From the NCBI GenBank assembly GCA_964020085.1, contig OZ026608.1, positions 2,574,981 through 2,638,980 of the forward strand: 64,000 nt of DNA, in the 5' to 3' direction. The position numbers were made by a program, and so were the translations under genes. This DNA is from Micromussa lordhowensis (Eukaryota; Cnidaria; Anthozoa; Scleractinia; Lobophylliidae). Below the pieces are notes generated by a model. It had not been told where the DNA came from and did not search any database. It worked only from the letters and a program-made list of their open reading frames with translations. This document shows, piece by piece, positions 21,201-33,530 of this stretch (position 1 is the stretch's first letter; every line of letters begins with the position of its first letter).

Positions 21201-24200
21201 AGAAGAGACTCAAGGTATTATCAAGACTTATTAGTGACTCTTTTGTGAATTAAATATAAATTATATGATTTATACTGTACTTCATGTATGTATGTACTGT
21301 ATGTATGTACAGTGTATGTACATGTCCATATCTAAAAATTAGTAAAAGTTGTTGTAGTTTACATGTAAAATGAATTTGTGGTCAAAAATGATTTCAAACT
21401 TAGCTTACATGTAGCTAGTTAATTTTATTATTAATTTTGTACTTTTTCATTATCTTATTATAATTATAGTTAACCTAGAGGAAAGAGCTTTTGACAGTGC
21501 ACAGTACTGTCTAGTTAACTTCATATTGGCCCAACTTAATATACAGTGCCTAGAATCATGAAAGACTCTGCAGAGCAGGAGTCACGACAAGTCTCCGATG
21601 ACTGCAAGTGCTTGTAAACATACATTGTCCGAAGCCTTGTCCGAATACCTAACATTTTAAGTTACTACACAGCCATTATAAATTTAAGGAACAAAATAAA
21701 TCAGTTACAATGATTATGAATATATTTGTACATATGCTTGTACATGTATATTAGAATTTGAACCTAGTTAAGGTGTTCTACACAAGCTCTACACAAATTA
21801 TTTCTGTATGTCTAATGGTTCAACATTGTTGTCTATTTTATTATATATAGGAGCACTTAGAATCATCTCAGAGAGAGATTGCTATGAAAAATGAAAGAGA
21901 ACGACAACTACAGGGAAAACTTCTAAAGGCAAAGGAAGAACTCAAGTTAGAGAGAGAGGAGGTGTGGTGTAAACGCTTTTAGATAGCAATAGCATGATCA
22001 ATTTTTTGGGTCACTTAGGATTGATTAGTCATTGCAGCATTATTGATCAAAATGTAACATGCGCTTACATGTACATGTACATGTACATGTACTTGTTTGT
22101 GGGGTATCATTTAGCCTGCAAAATGTCTCTCATTTAGCCTGTCGCTTGTCTCTGCCGAAAATAACAACTGCGGAGACAAGTAGCAGCTGGAAAGATGAAA
22201 TTAAGAAATTAAGTTGACTAGCACATGGTAATTAGTCACTCAGAATTTTTGATTACTTTGAATTTGTGCAGGTGAGTATAACAGTATATTTCCTGGAACT
22301 GTACAATCATGTTAAATAAATGTTTAAAATTTATAATATAAACCTGTGATTAATTAATTGTATAACCAGTTTCATTACCGGTACATTATTTTGTATTTAT
22401 CTTCCTTGCAGTTAAAGAAAACCAAAGCCAACTCACTTCATGTACAAAAACAGTTTGACCATGAAACAAGGAAAAAAGAACGGGAATTTAGCAAGCTCAA
22501 GGAAAGAATTCATCAACTCCTAACTGATAAAAACCAGGAGAAGAGAGTGGGACTGGACATTTTAAATTTGATTAACAGACCAGCTGGTGGACAGCGAGCA
22601 ATGTGGAAGACGGGATCTGCTAAGTATGTACTAAATGCAATATGCACTGTAAGTTATTGATTGGCCTCGCCCACATTGTACATGTACACCCAGTCATCCA
22701 GCAACTTATGTCATGGTCATCTTCTACTTTGAAGGATGGACTCTATTTATAATTAGCAATTGCATTTGCAAGCTCAGGGTGCAAAGAAAACCAATTTTCA
22801 GCTTAGTAAATGATGTACTAGCCATTCTCAAGTTAGCCTCCCAAAATATCATCTTATTAGCGCTTAGAACTGTTAAATTAATTTATGAATTATTTCTGCA
22901 TAAAGAAAAAGTTAGAAAAAGCCACGAGAGGTAACTTTTTCCTTATTCTGAAATCATTTGACAGGGGGTGGAGGAATTGCAGCAGTTCGCCAGAATATAA
23001 ACTAGCTCTTTTAAATTGAATAGTGTTGTAACATTATATCTGTAGTCCTTCTGAAAGTTTGTCAGTCAGGTAGTATCACCAAAAATTGCTTAAATTAATG
23101 ATTACCAGTAGTTAATGTTTATAAAAACCGTTATATGAATGACATTTTTTCCTCATTTTTAGAAATGAAGAGGAAATGTACAGAATGCTCATCACAAATT
23201 ATGAGGAAAGGGAAAAGGTAGGCAATGTTTTTGTTAACAATATTATTCTTAAACATTCTCTGCTTTAAATGTCTTAAATTGTTACAAAGGTTTGACTACA
23301 TGATGTACACAAGGCTCAGCTATTAATTAATCATAGATTTTACTAAGGTGAAAAAATAATTTTCGAGGCCTGCAAACTACTTAGTCCCTAATGAGCAGTC
23401 TCTATTTTAAAAAGAAATTTTAAGTTGAGGGCATTGTAGATGCAAGGAATAAGAGATTCCCTTTGCTTATAAAAATGTAATATTTAATATGTAATGCTGA
23501 ATGTGTTTTTCTGAATTAATCAAATGCAGGAGCTAATGGTTGAAAACAACGATATGCGGGAAACACTTCAAAATATGCAGGCTGAACTGATAAATCTGCT
23601 GAATAAACAGAATGATGATTATGAAAGTAACACAGAGGTAAAGTTAAGAAAAAATATTTTACTACCTATTAATTGATTTAAATTAAGTTTTTCTTTACAG
23701 TTTTTTTAGGATTCTTTCCAATGTAATCTCAGAAAGAATCCTGAAAATGTTTTAAAAGATAAGAGGTTAACGTTTTAGAGGTAGTCGAACAGTAGTTAAA
23801 TTTATTTTACACTATTTTTTTCAATAATTATCAGTAATGCATTGTGTATAATAGCCCTAGAGATTCACTTGACATTTTGGATCTGCAATCACTTTGAATG
23901 ATCAATACAAATTTGAAGTTCACTTATAACAAATGTACATTCTGTACTTGCTGTCATTTTGAAAGGGTGGTGAAGTTAGTGAGCCGGGTTCAGTGGATGA
24001 GCTATCAACAGGACATTTTAACATGCCATATGACATGGTTAGGGAAGGTAAGGAATCTGTGATTTCTATCATGAATTTCCAAGTTTTGTCAAATCCTCCT
24101 TTGCAGACCTTCTTTTCAAGGTCTTCTGTCGCACTTCTCACTTCTTTCCATTCTGTTGCAGTAAATATTGCACACTAAGTAATCGAGCAAACTTGCATTT

Positions 24201-27200
24201 CAGGAATTGAGAGTAGTTTGAGAGAAAAGTGGAGATTGCTGAAGTCAAGGTTAGAAGAAGCAAGCAAAGGTTCACCAAATGGTAAGGATATCACGAGGCA
24301 TTTTCTCTTTTAGACTCAATGAGCTATGTACATAATAAGAACATCATATCTTTAATTCTTTTCCAATTTTTTCACGTTTTTTTTTTTCATTATAGTTTCT
24401 AAATCTTTTTCAGCCATAACCATCAGTTTATTTTCAAGTTGCTATAATTTCTTCATTCAAATTGTTTTTACATATCCTAGAAAACTAAAGCTTTTGTAGC
24501 TTTCTTACTTTGTAAGTACATGTACTTTTGTACAGCAGAAGGATTTCTTTAAACAATCATGGCATAACGTCCCATTTATACACCTGGGTGAAAAAAAGGC
24601 ACTGCGTAAGAGAGATATTAACATCTTGTCCAAGTAGACAAAATAGTGACTAAGTGGCCCCAGGTGGACATAATTATACTCCCTGTTGTTACTTAAAGAT
24701 TATTAGGAAAAAAATTGAAGCCCATGAGTTTACTTGTGAGCTGTCTTAGACTGTATTAGACTGAAGACTTTTTTTGTAGAATGATTGAACCTTTTGTCAA
24801 ATCGTTCTTGATCTCTCTTTGCATAACCAGGCTCCCCTTCCCTGAAACCAGATGAAGTTTTAAGGTTAGAAAGACAGTTAGAGAATTACAGGCGTGTTGT
24901 GGAGCAACAAGAAAATCTTATACAGGTAAGATCTCCTGGCATTAAATTTTGTTCTGGTTGTAAGGTCTGGTTTACCAGATTCTTATTTCTTAAGCATTTT
25001 TTTAAAAATAATTTTAATTTCCAAAGCACAATTCTCTACAAACAATGTTTACAATGCAGGTGTCATTACACTACTTTACTTACATAACCATTCTTACTTT
25101 ACTTACAGTATGGGTTACTTATACAGAAAATACAATTACTCGATTACTTACAATAAGAGCTACTTACACTACTAACAATACAGTACTTAAACGTTACTTG
25201 CTAAGCATACAGTTACTTACAATTACTTAGACTATATAATTATTGACTTTGAGGAGGGAGGAGTACTTCTCAATTAATCATCCGATTAAGAAAATTTTCA
25301 AGGTCAAGTAGCTTACTGATAAAATCCTGAATGGAGATGGAGAGGCTATTTAACTTGCTTGAATAAATATAATGCCGCATAAATAAGGCGGTGTAATTGA
25401 ATTTCCGAATTATTGTTGTGTCTAGATAGCTTACAGTGATGCCGAACAAGATCTCTTCTGTAGTACATTGTAGGAGAAATTTGGCACTCATTAACTTGGT
25501 TAAACCAGTCCAAAACATTTTGGGTAAACAATTTGGTAAACGCACATTCGATAAAAGAGTGCTCAACTGAATCTTTATTTCCGCAGTATAAACATTCATC
25601 GTCAGTTTTTATACCAAATCTGAATAATTCTTTCTTAGTTACTATCGTTCTATGGATTAATATAAATTGAAACTCCTTTAGTTTAGTTTCCTGACAGATA
25701 TTTTTCAGTGATTTAAAGATCCTAGTCCACACGTCTTTATTTAAAGAGAGTTTTTCGCTCCAGCGTTTAGGACCTGTTTGATCTTCGGTGTGAATCTTGA
25801 CTTTAAACAAGTTATAGAAGTCCTTTGACTGTCACTGAGACAACTCCTAACCAATCAAGTACAATCTTCGCTTGGTCGTAATTGTTTTCCGCCCTCTGGC
25901 TCCAATCACAAGTTTACATTTTGAATTCTCATTGGCAATTGGCATGTTGTTTACATTTGTAGTGATTTTTTTAAGTTTTGCTTCACTTGATTTACGACTA
26001 CAGGTCTGAAAATTCATGTACTGTAACATGTTTTAACCAATCAAAATAAATGAGTTATCTTCTCAGCCAATCAGGTGCATGGCAAACATGACTTTCCTGT
26101 GCTTTTCTCCAGTTTTTTAAGTTTTGATTCGCAGGTGAAGTGGTTTGCTCTGAAAGTGATACCGAATTTTTGCTTTCGGTCTACTATGATCTGCATGTAC
26201 CACTGCATCAGGAGAAGGAGTTTGCCAGTCAGTTGAAGAGGTAGAATAATTTCCGGTAGAATCTGACTTTAATCTTGTTGCTGTCTGTTTTTTTTTCAGT
26301 CCTTGCAGTCAAAAGCAAATAGTCCTGCAAAAGATTCTTTGTTCTTGGTAGGTTTGTTGTTCTCAGAGAATGTTTACCCTTAAACTCACTAATTTTCACC
26401 CAAAAAATGCTGTTTTTAACTGTTAAATCAGTTTTTTGGCTGCCATGACCCTAAATGGGCCTACGTTTTGCTGAGAAAGCCATTTACCAAGAAGATAGAT
26501 TTCATGAAAATTAGGTACAAAAATGTACAATATTTTAATTTGTTGCAGGTGCATACATGCATGACAAAATTTGGAATTGTATAATGGTCCATCTTAGTAC
26601 CATTTTTGCACCAAAACTGACAACGTTGTTTTCCAATTTCCTATGTCAGAGTGCCGTCAATATCCAAAACCGACAGTTAGGTCTATCTTAGCTCTACTAT
26701 CTGCTTATCAAGAATATCTGGTGACATTTAAATTGATGACGTCACAAGTGGTACAAAGAGCACGACCACTTAGTGCGCGTATATGCGCGCTTGGGAGTCA
26801 AAATGTTAAATGTTAAAACTTTGAATGAGTAGCAAATTGTTTCTTATCTTAGAGAGCACACTGTATTGTCATTTTAATCGACTATTTCTTTTTCCTCTTA
26901 GACTGACTCTCAGTTGTGCGAGGATCAAGAGAAGTTTGAGTCAGACAAGCAGTTCTTTGCTGAGCAAAGGGCAGCACTCGAGAATGAGCGGAGACAACTG
27001 ACTGATGCTGCAGTGAAACTGGGGCATGAGGTGGGAAACATTAACATTACAAACAAACTAAGATATCAGGAGAGAAAGTAAGAGCTAAGGATAATATTGA
27101 GACTTGAAGTTTACAGTGATCATGACATCTGGGGGCTAAATCATTTTATTTGGCTTAGAGGATTATCTTAACAGGATTCAAACTTGCAACGTTTGCGATG

Positions 27201-29066
27201 CATAATATACGCCAAGTGGAAACTCCCTATCTCTGAACATAAAATTATGTAGAATCCAATACTGAGGAGGAGGTATAATGTAGTCATGTTTTACCTTAGT
27301 CTTTGGAATTTTGGTAAAAGTCTCGATTTTTCCTAGTTGCTTCATGCTAATGAAACTGGAATTAGCTTCAGCCTTATGAGCCACTTGACTTGTATGCAGA
27401 CTTTACCTTACTTTTACCCTTCCAGTCTTCGTGGTAGAAAAGGGTTGGGGATGGAGTAGGTAGAGAAGGACAGGCGTAAGTGGGAAAGGAAGGGGTTACT
27501 GCCAGCTTCTTCACCCAGCAGTGACTGGTTTCCAGTTGTTTGTCTTGTTTGATTTAAGAAAACTTTCTGTGTCATTTAAAGACACATCTTGCTGCCTGTG
27601 CATGAAATAATGTGTTCTGTTTCTTTCCTTGTGTAGAGGAAGAAGTTTGAAGAGGAACGAACGTCCTTTTATAAACAGCAGCTTTTAACGCCATTAAAAA
27701 AAGAGTCATTTGAAGGAAGAAAATCAAAATGTAAGCTTCCATTTGCTGTGGATAGAACGTCATCATTTGTCCATTAACAACTTGCATGAACGTTTTAACG
27801 TCAGACAGGTTAAACGGAACATGCTCATTGTTTCAAGGCTAGAATTAAGTCTGTGGGTGGGTAAGTCAGTAGCTCATTTGGTCAGTAGGTGGGCCGGTCA
27901 GACTGTCCATCAGACAGTCATTAAGTAGGTGAGTTGGACGGTTATTCAGAGTCAGTCTGTATGACTGGATGGTCAGTCAGTCAGTCAGTCAATCAGTCAT
28001 CCGGTCAGTCAGTGAGGCAGTCAGTCAATCAGGCCGTGAGGCAGTCAGTCAGTGAGGCAAACAATTAGACAGTGGGTCATTTATCAAGAGGATCACTCAG
28101 TCAGTCACTCAGCCAGCTAGCCAGTCAATCAGTTAGTCGTTCAGTCAGTCAGTCAGGTAAACAGCTAGGCAGTCGGTCATTCAACAAGAGAATTTTTTGA
28201 GTGGTCGATCAGTCAGTCAGTCTTTCGTTAGTTTTGATATCAGTATTTATTTTTTGCTTTTAGCACCTGATGGTCCTCGGCTTCAGTTCAGCCCTGTGTC
28301 GTTTTCACCGGCTCCAAGAGGCGTTCTCTTATCCGAGCCAAGAGTTTCTCCTAATGTCCCGCGGGAAGGACCCGTAGAAATCCCGAACACAGAAGAACTT
28401 TATAAAGCTTTATCATTACGGACTGATAAGTCACAGATTATCAACCAATTCAATGAGTAAGTGCTGTATATTGGAAGAAAAGAAATATCCTAGTTTTGAA
28501 TTGTGGTCGCAAATAAGACAACTGTGATAACTCATTGCCAGTACTTGGGGGAAGCAACTTACGTTTAGCAAGATCTTCGTCTTCGTCAAAGAGTTCCTCT
28601 TCGTCAAAGAGTTCCTTGTTATTATCCAATCAAGAGCAAGCACTCGCGAACACTCCGAAAATTGTCACGTCAGCATGACATAATAAGAAACGCCATGTTA
28701 CTTAGCAACTACTTTGGATACGAAGACCGCTGGTTCAATCAATATTCGAAGACTAAATGTCACTTGTTTTCCCGATCGAGCGAGAAAATCATATTGTGAA
28801 TTTTCCGAATCTGTTTTACAATCACATTCTTGTTATTTCCAATTCTTCTTTTTTATTGCAGAACACCTCTTAAAGGTTTTTCCGAGGGGGATGGACCCGC
28901 GAGAAAATCATCGCCCACGAGAGAGCCATCCAGCGGTGACTCATTGAAAGAAAACCAATGCGATTCAAATTCTGCGGACGAAAGACAAGCTAGGAGAATC
29001 AATGAGCATGCGCGCAATGTCAAGAAAGCTCTGCAGATGAAAAGGAGTTCATCTAGTGATTTATGA
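18228..29066 (+). CDS. SSX2IP: SSX2IP/ADIP orthologue (afadin- and alpha-actinin-binding protein)
   Basis: Fifteen coding exons: 18228-18428, 19952-20109, 21157-21214, 21851-21961, 22412-22623, 23163-23217, 23530-23637, 23966-24047, 24204-24281, 24831-24925, 26300-26347, 26902-27030, 27637-27730, 28264-28456 and 28862-29066. All junctions keep frame and give ~608 aa, against ~614 in human. Family hallmarks: DNIDQCIAYLNQELGVLGF near the N-terminus, KKEREFSKLKERIHQLL in the central coiled coil, then NEEEMYRMLITNYEEREK. The family is mostly coiled coil; known members bind afadin and alpha-actinin at cell junctions and act at centriolar satellites and spindle poles. The start is placed at MNEKVQDWGDF by similarity to vertebrate N-termini; in-frame ATGs at 18195 and 18114 would add 11 or 38 residues. 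A retroelement sits just inside intron 2. Confidence 0.9.
20119..20552 (+). mobile_element. 5'-truncated Penelope-like retroelement in SSX2IP intron 2
   Basis: Encodes, up to TAA at 20381-20383, a fragment with TRLKEHQKAVEH, SALAEHCLRSGHTVSWE and HILEAWEINICRNPLNHDDG. These are typical of the GIY-YIG endonuclease end of Penelope-like elements. A hammerhead-like motif follows. It is flanked by a perfect 24 bp direct repeat (20095-20118 and 20553-20576) read as the target-site duplication. The reverse transcriptase part is missing. Confidence 0.85.
20440..20490 (+). ncRNA. Hammerhead-ribozyme-like motif of the Penelope element
   Basis: CTGATGA (20449-20455) is followed by a potential stem II (GG.TGAA paired with TTCA.CC) and then CGAAAC (20472-20477), the order of conserved hammerhead core boxes. 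Hammerhead motifs are established in Penelope-like elements. Stem I and III pairing is short here, so activity is uncertain. Confidence 0.5.
20585..20829. mobile_element. 245 bp MITE
   Basis: Ends GGTCAGTGTAAAATGAAGAA and TTTTACAATGACC are inverted. Just inside, GGACTGCAGACCGGGGGTA pairs with TACCCCTGGTCTGCAGTTTG. It lies 8 bp beyond the Penelope target duplication. Confidence 0.7.
20966..21067. repeat. 102 bp palindrome
   Basis: CACTTAATGTACGGTCCTTC at the left and its near-complement ending CATACATTAAGTG at the right; the inner arms TTAGTTTTGTTTTCCCTCA and TGAGGGAAAACAAAACTAA are exact. It lies ~90 bp before SSX2IP exon 3. Confidence 0.8.
22066..22096. repeat. (TACATG)n short tandem repeat
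   Basis: Four to five copies of ACATGT/TACATG in an SSX2IP intron. Confidence 0.8.
25260..25810 (-). mobile_element. Antisense 3' fragment of a LINE (L1/Tx1-like ORF2 C-terminus)
   Basis: On the minus strand the frame 25810-25346 contains FQFILIHRTIVTKKELFRFGI, then CLYCGNKDSVEHSFIEC, the zinc-knuckle-like C-terminal region seen after the reverse transcriptase in L1/Tx1-type LINE proteins. The 5' part is missing. It lies in SSX2IP intron 10 in antisense orientation. Confidence 0.65.
27840..28225. repeat. Degenerate (CAGT)n tetranucleotide tract
   Basis: About 380 bp of CAGTCAGTCAGT-type repeat with many variants (GGTCAGT, CAGTCAAT, GAGGCAGT), filling most of the intron before SSX2IP exon 14. 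Confidence 0.85.
28570..28620. repeat. Two-copy 18 bp tandem repeat
   Basis: TTCGTCAAAGAGTTCCTCTT and TTCGTCAAAGAGTTCCTTGT lie side by side in the last SSX2IP intron. Confidence 0.7.
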
Positions 29067-31698
29067 GGGCTGACGTCACGCTGACGCGTGATTTCTTGTC
29101 AAGCCATCAAGGAAGTTACAGTTCCACAATAGAGAAGCAAACAATGTCCAAGCCATTGCAGAATTGAGTAGACATTCTGTGACACACTTACATGTAGATG
29201 TCAGCAGTGCTTCGTGGGCGTGTTAACCATACAGAGCTCATGATCTTTTAAAATGGAAAAAAAATCAATCTCTTCGTAATAGCAGTGATTGCATTTCTAA
29301 AGTCATTGCTATCAATCATTTCTTCCTAATAAGATGTTTTCTTTTACCATGCTAACTGTAAACCTCTTTGAGTGTTCTTTTCAGCTTAAGGTCAGTTACC
29401 TAATTTCTAAGCAATTACTTAACTGTCTACTAGAAAACTTGCGGTGCATGACATATACAGAGAAAGTGACCTACGTCTTTAGGCTTTTCAGGTTTTTTAT
29501 TTTTTTGGCCTATCCTTTTTCACCTTCTCTTATCTTTTTGTGGCAGTGATTGACCTTCTACTGGGCTTGTTTCCAATTCGAAAATTTATGAGAAAGCATA
29601 ATCGAGACGGAGTAGCTAAGTCGCAGGAAATTTTACTCCGCGTTTTTCACTCAAATTTCTGAGCATTTTCGTGCATATCTCGTCACCGTCGTGATTTCTT
29701 AAGCTCTGCGTCGCATAAGGACATTATTTTTCTTTTAACCGTTTTCGTCTGAAATAAGTCTTAGATTTTGATCTTTTTGGTCTGAAATTGTACGTTTACT
29801 CTCTGTCCTTAAATTGGGTGTGGTTTAGGAGAAATTATTGTCTCCATTGCCATCTGTGAATTCGAGGTCAAATGTTTAAACCCAAATTGAAGACATTCCT
29901 GGTTGTGCGTGAAAACGCGATATGGGCGTCTCAGTTTAGTCAATGCTGATGTAATTGGGTCTACATCGCTCAGCCTTAGGTTTGAAGGTAATTTCTAATT
30001 TTGTTCACATAACAAACTCAATAAATGCTTTCTCAAGAGAGCGGAACGTTCAGCTGGATCTTTACGTTTACTCTGAAGTTAACACTACATGTATGAAGAG
30101 TTAAAGAGTCTTCCGATTCAAGTCAGTAAGTCCTCTAGTTTCATCTTGTCTCGATAGTAACGCAGCAAAACTACACAGTAAAACTTGGAATTAATGCTAA
30201 TGTAATTGTATAGAGTGTATAGATTAATGTATTATATTTGTAGAAAAATAAGAGAAAACTATTGCTGTGGCAAATAAACACGATTTTCTTTGCAATGAAT
30301 TTTTATTTTCGTTTGTTTGTTATGCTGATACTGTTTGCCTGTCGGAGGTAATTCAAGTGAACAGCTTAGACATCAGCTATCTGACTTTTGCGTTCTCTGT
30401 TACTCATTCAGTAACTGTAAAATAGGTGAGATCATATGGGACAATTTGCTATTTTTAGAGCACCTTGCGCCATCGCGTGCGGCACACGCGCGTACATGCT
30501 ACGAGGACTTTAGAGGATTTTTGCAGTATTAGGGCTGTCCCTATGATATAAGACAATTTGCTATTTTTAGAACAAATTGCGCCATCGCGTGCGACACGCG
30601 CGTACGTGCTGCGAGGATTTTTGCGGATGCGAAATTATTGATGCTTCTGGCCCACAACTCAATACGTTTGTCTGTCGAAATTTTGCTTAAGTATTTTCGT
30701 TATAAGCTGCTCCAATTTGAGTGAAGTAAGACAGTGTCGAATTTAGGTATGTCCTTGACATGATTGAAGTCTTGTTTTCGACCCTGAAGAACTCACCTTT
30801 TCCATAAGCGCAGAGCATAAAACTACATATAAGCACGCTGGTTCTTATTCCCTGTCTCACTCCCTGCCATTGTCACGCAACATGACAACATCCACGCGAG
30901 AACCCACAACATGTGCGTGGATCCGCGCGGATATATGTCGTCAGGGTGGCGGCGTAATTTGTTCTAAAAATAGCACATTTGTCTCATATCATAGGTGTGC
31001 GCGGATTCCAAGACGTACGGTCTCTGTCCCCGATTATGGCTCCTGTTGAAATTCAATATCAAGTCAGTGACGAGAAGACGTCATTTCTAAAAAGTTCGAG
31101 ACCTTTAGCCTTGCGAAAAATCGAGACTCCGAGGCAACTTCGTAGAAAAATCGAGACTGACAATTACATTCTTGTGATTTATACCTGCTTGCTTAATCTC
31201 TGAACGTGCGCATTATATGATAGTTTTCAATCGGGTCATTGTGATTACTACTTTATTTTTCTGATGTTAGGGTTGATGATATTGACATCAGAGCCATTTT
31301 AAAATATAAACAGGTAGTTAGTACAAGAAGAAAAATGCTATTTACTATTTTCAAATATCTCTTCGTTTCAGAGATGTTCGAGTTTCCAAAATATGCAAAT
31401 AATTACCAAGTAATGACGTGATAAACTCAACCAAATTGAGAAAAGATATCTAGGCCAATTTGTATCAGAATTGATTGATTCTGCTGGGGGAATAACTTAT
31501 TTTGCTCCGTTTTCTCATCTAGCAATGGGCTTTCTGACCTCGCAGCTCGTGTCGGGGACGCGTGTAGCCTATTGTACCCCTTCCCCTTGAAGGGGCACGC
31601 GAGCAACTCGGTCAAAGGATCTGGATCGAGTGCCTTGCAGGTACATGTAAATTGTGATCGACTTCTGTTCCGAAGAATTATTTCCGACCTTTTCAACA
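29067..31698. other. 3' flank of SSX2IP and promoter side of SCP2
   Basis: The first ~1.2 kb probably includes the SSX2IP 3' UTR (AATAAA-type sequences near 30020 and 30275). No open frame here looks real. An inverted-repeat element fills 30425-30995. SCP2 starts at 31699; the ~130 bp before it are mildly GC-rich (GTCGGGGACGCGTGTAGCC) and may be its core promoter. No TATA box is evident. Confidence 0.5.
30425..30995. mobile_element. Inverted-repeat element with a duplicated left end
   Basis: CCTATGATATAAGACAATTT (from ~30539) with its continuation GCTATTTTTAGAACAAATTGCG is mirrored at 30951-30995 by CGTAATTTGTTCTAAAAATA and TTTGTCTCATATCATAGG. A second, partial left end with the same GACAATTTGCTATTTTTAGA...GCGCCATCGCGTGCG order precedes it at about 30425-30530. 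Confidence 0.65.
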
Positions 31699-33492
31699 AT
31701 GCCAGGGAAGAAAGTCTATGTTGTTGGAGTGGGCATGACCAAGGTCAGTAGCAAAGGGACATTTTGGTATTAAATTGGTTCCATTATTGAAAGCTGGAGC
31801 AGGCGAAAGGAGAACAAAACACATTACGCAAATCGAGATATCTCCCAACGTTAGCACAAAGTCTTGGATATTCAGCTATGTTTAGGATTATTTTTAATGA
31901 TATTTAAACAGATTTTGTCAAAAATGAGGTACTCAGCTTATCTTAGTTGGAAATATTTTCCGTTACCCGCTAATTAGTTGTCCCCATCCTTAAACGGTTC
32001 GAAATTTTACATTTCTTAAAGTGATTAGGACATTTCATCTTTTATCCGAACCCCCCTGTGGAAGGCAACCTCTGACACAGGGCCTGTCGGAATATTTTTT
32101 CAAAGAAGCCGACAAAATTTTGAACCCCTCGGATGCAAACTTCAAAGGTTCCGACAACAAAAAAGTAGGGTGTCATAATCTGCCCTGCTATTGTGCAACG
32201 CAACCATGTACCATGCAACCAAGACAATGCTTACGGTGTGCAGAAATTCCATTAAAAGCAATAATTTGTTTTTGAAGCATTGACAGTCTACAAATTTCCA
32301 CATTTCACAACGGAAAACAGGTGAATATCGTTTTCCATCAAACCCCCCCCCCCCCCCCCCCAGGCTCAAAAAAATATCCACCAAGTGAGGTTATTTAAAC
32401 ATCGCAAATGTCTTTTTTTCAGTTTGAAAAGCCTGGTCGCCGTGAAGATTTTGATTATCCTGATATGGCAAAAGAAGCAGGTTCAAGATGTTTTTTCTAT
32501 AAATGTTTTTATTATGATGCTGTTGGCATCAAGTACAAACATTTAAATTTTGTAATTATAGACCAGCAGGGTCCAGCAATTTTTACATTAAAAAAGTAAA
32601 TAAATTAGAATGATGTAAAAACCTACATCAGGAATTTTTCAAAGTCCTGAAAATTAATTTATATAAGGACTGAGCTAAATGGAACATGATATGTTAGAGC
32701 TTGTGTTATGGGTCTCGCAAAGTTTTCTTTGAATTTTGCAGGCTGGGTCTCAAGCTCTCTGAGCCTTGTGTTTTTTTTTACCAGGTTAAGAAAGTCTCAA
32801 GGTCCTAATTTGTCTGAGTCAATCTCCAGGGATGTCTTGTGCTCACATTTGAAACACTTTGAAGTTTTGGTCTCACAATTTAAAACGTCAGAATGTCTCA
32901 GGCTTGCCAAGAAAAAATGCTAGTCTTGCCTTCTTGTAGAGTCTGGCATTTACCATTCACCACCCTTCATAGATGCTGGATTCTATAGTATCCCTTACAA
33001 CTGTCCCTTACAACTTACTGCTACAAATTTAAACCTCAGGCAGAGAGAGGTTGTGGGGGGGGGGGGGATAATGATCTCAGTTAACCCTTTACTTCATGTA
33101 CTTGTCCTCTACCTCCCCCATTTAATTTAAAGACCTGCATAAACTGAAAATTATACCGTCCAGTAGTCCTTAAGAGGAATTCTATATCTCCTGTAACTGG
33201 ATCTTATTTTCAGAATCCTACACTAAAAACCCTTTCTAAGTTTGTCAGTAAGATCTCTTCTTCAGATATTCTTCATGTTACGGATTTTAACTATATACTG
33301 TATAATGATACTACTGGCAAGGTGTAGTGTTTCAGTCAAGTATGATTTATTTAAACGAGAAGTGTAATGATAATCATATTTTTTAGGAACACAAGCCCTC
33401 CAAGATGCTGGTTTGGATTATAGTAGCATAGAGCAAGCTGTCGTAGGTTATTGTTTTGGTAAGAATTACGCCGATCATGGCTATTGTAAATA

Positions 33493-33530
<38 letters not shown>

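Noticed and set aside
27840..28225. CRISPR-like regular array
   Set aside because: It is a degenerate CAGT tetranucleotide tract in an animal intron, with no repeat-spacer structure.
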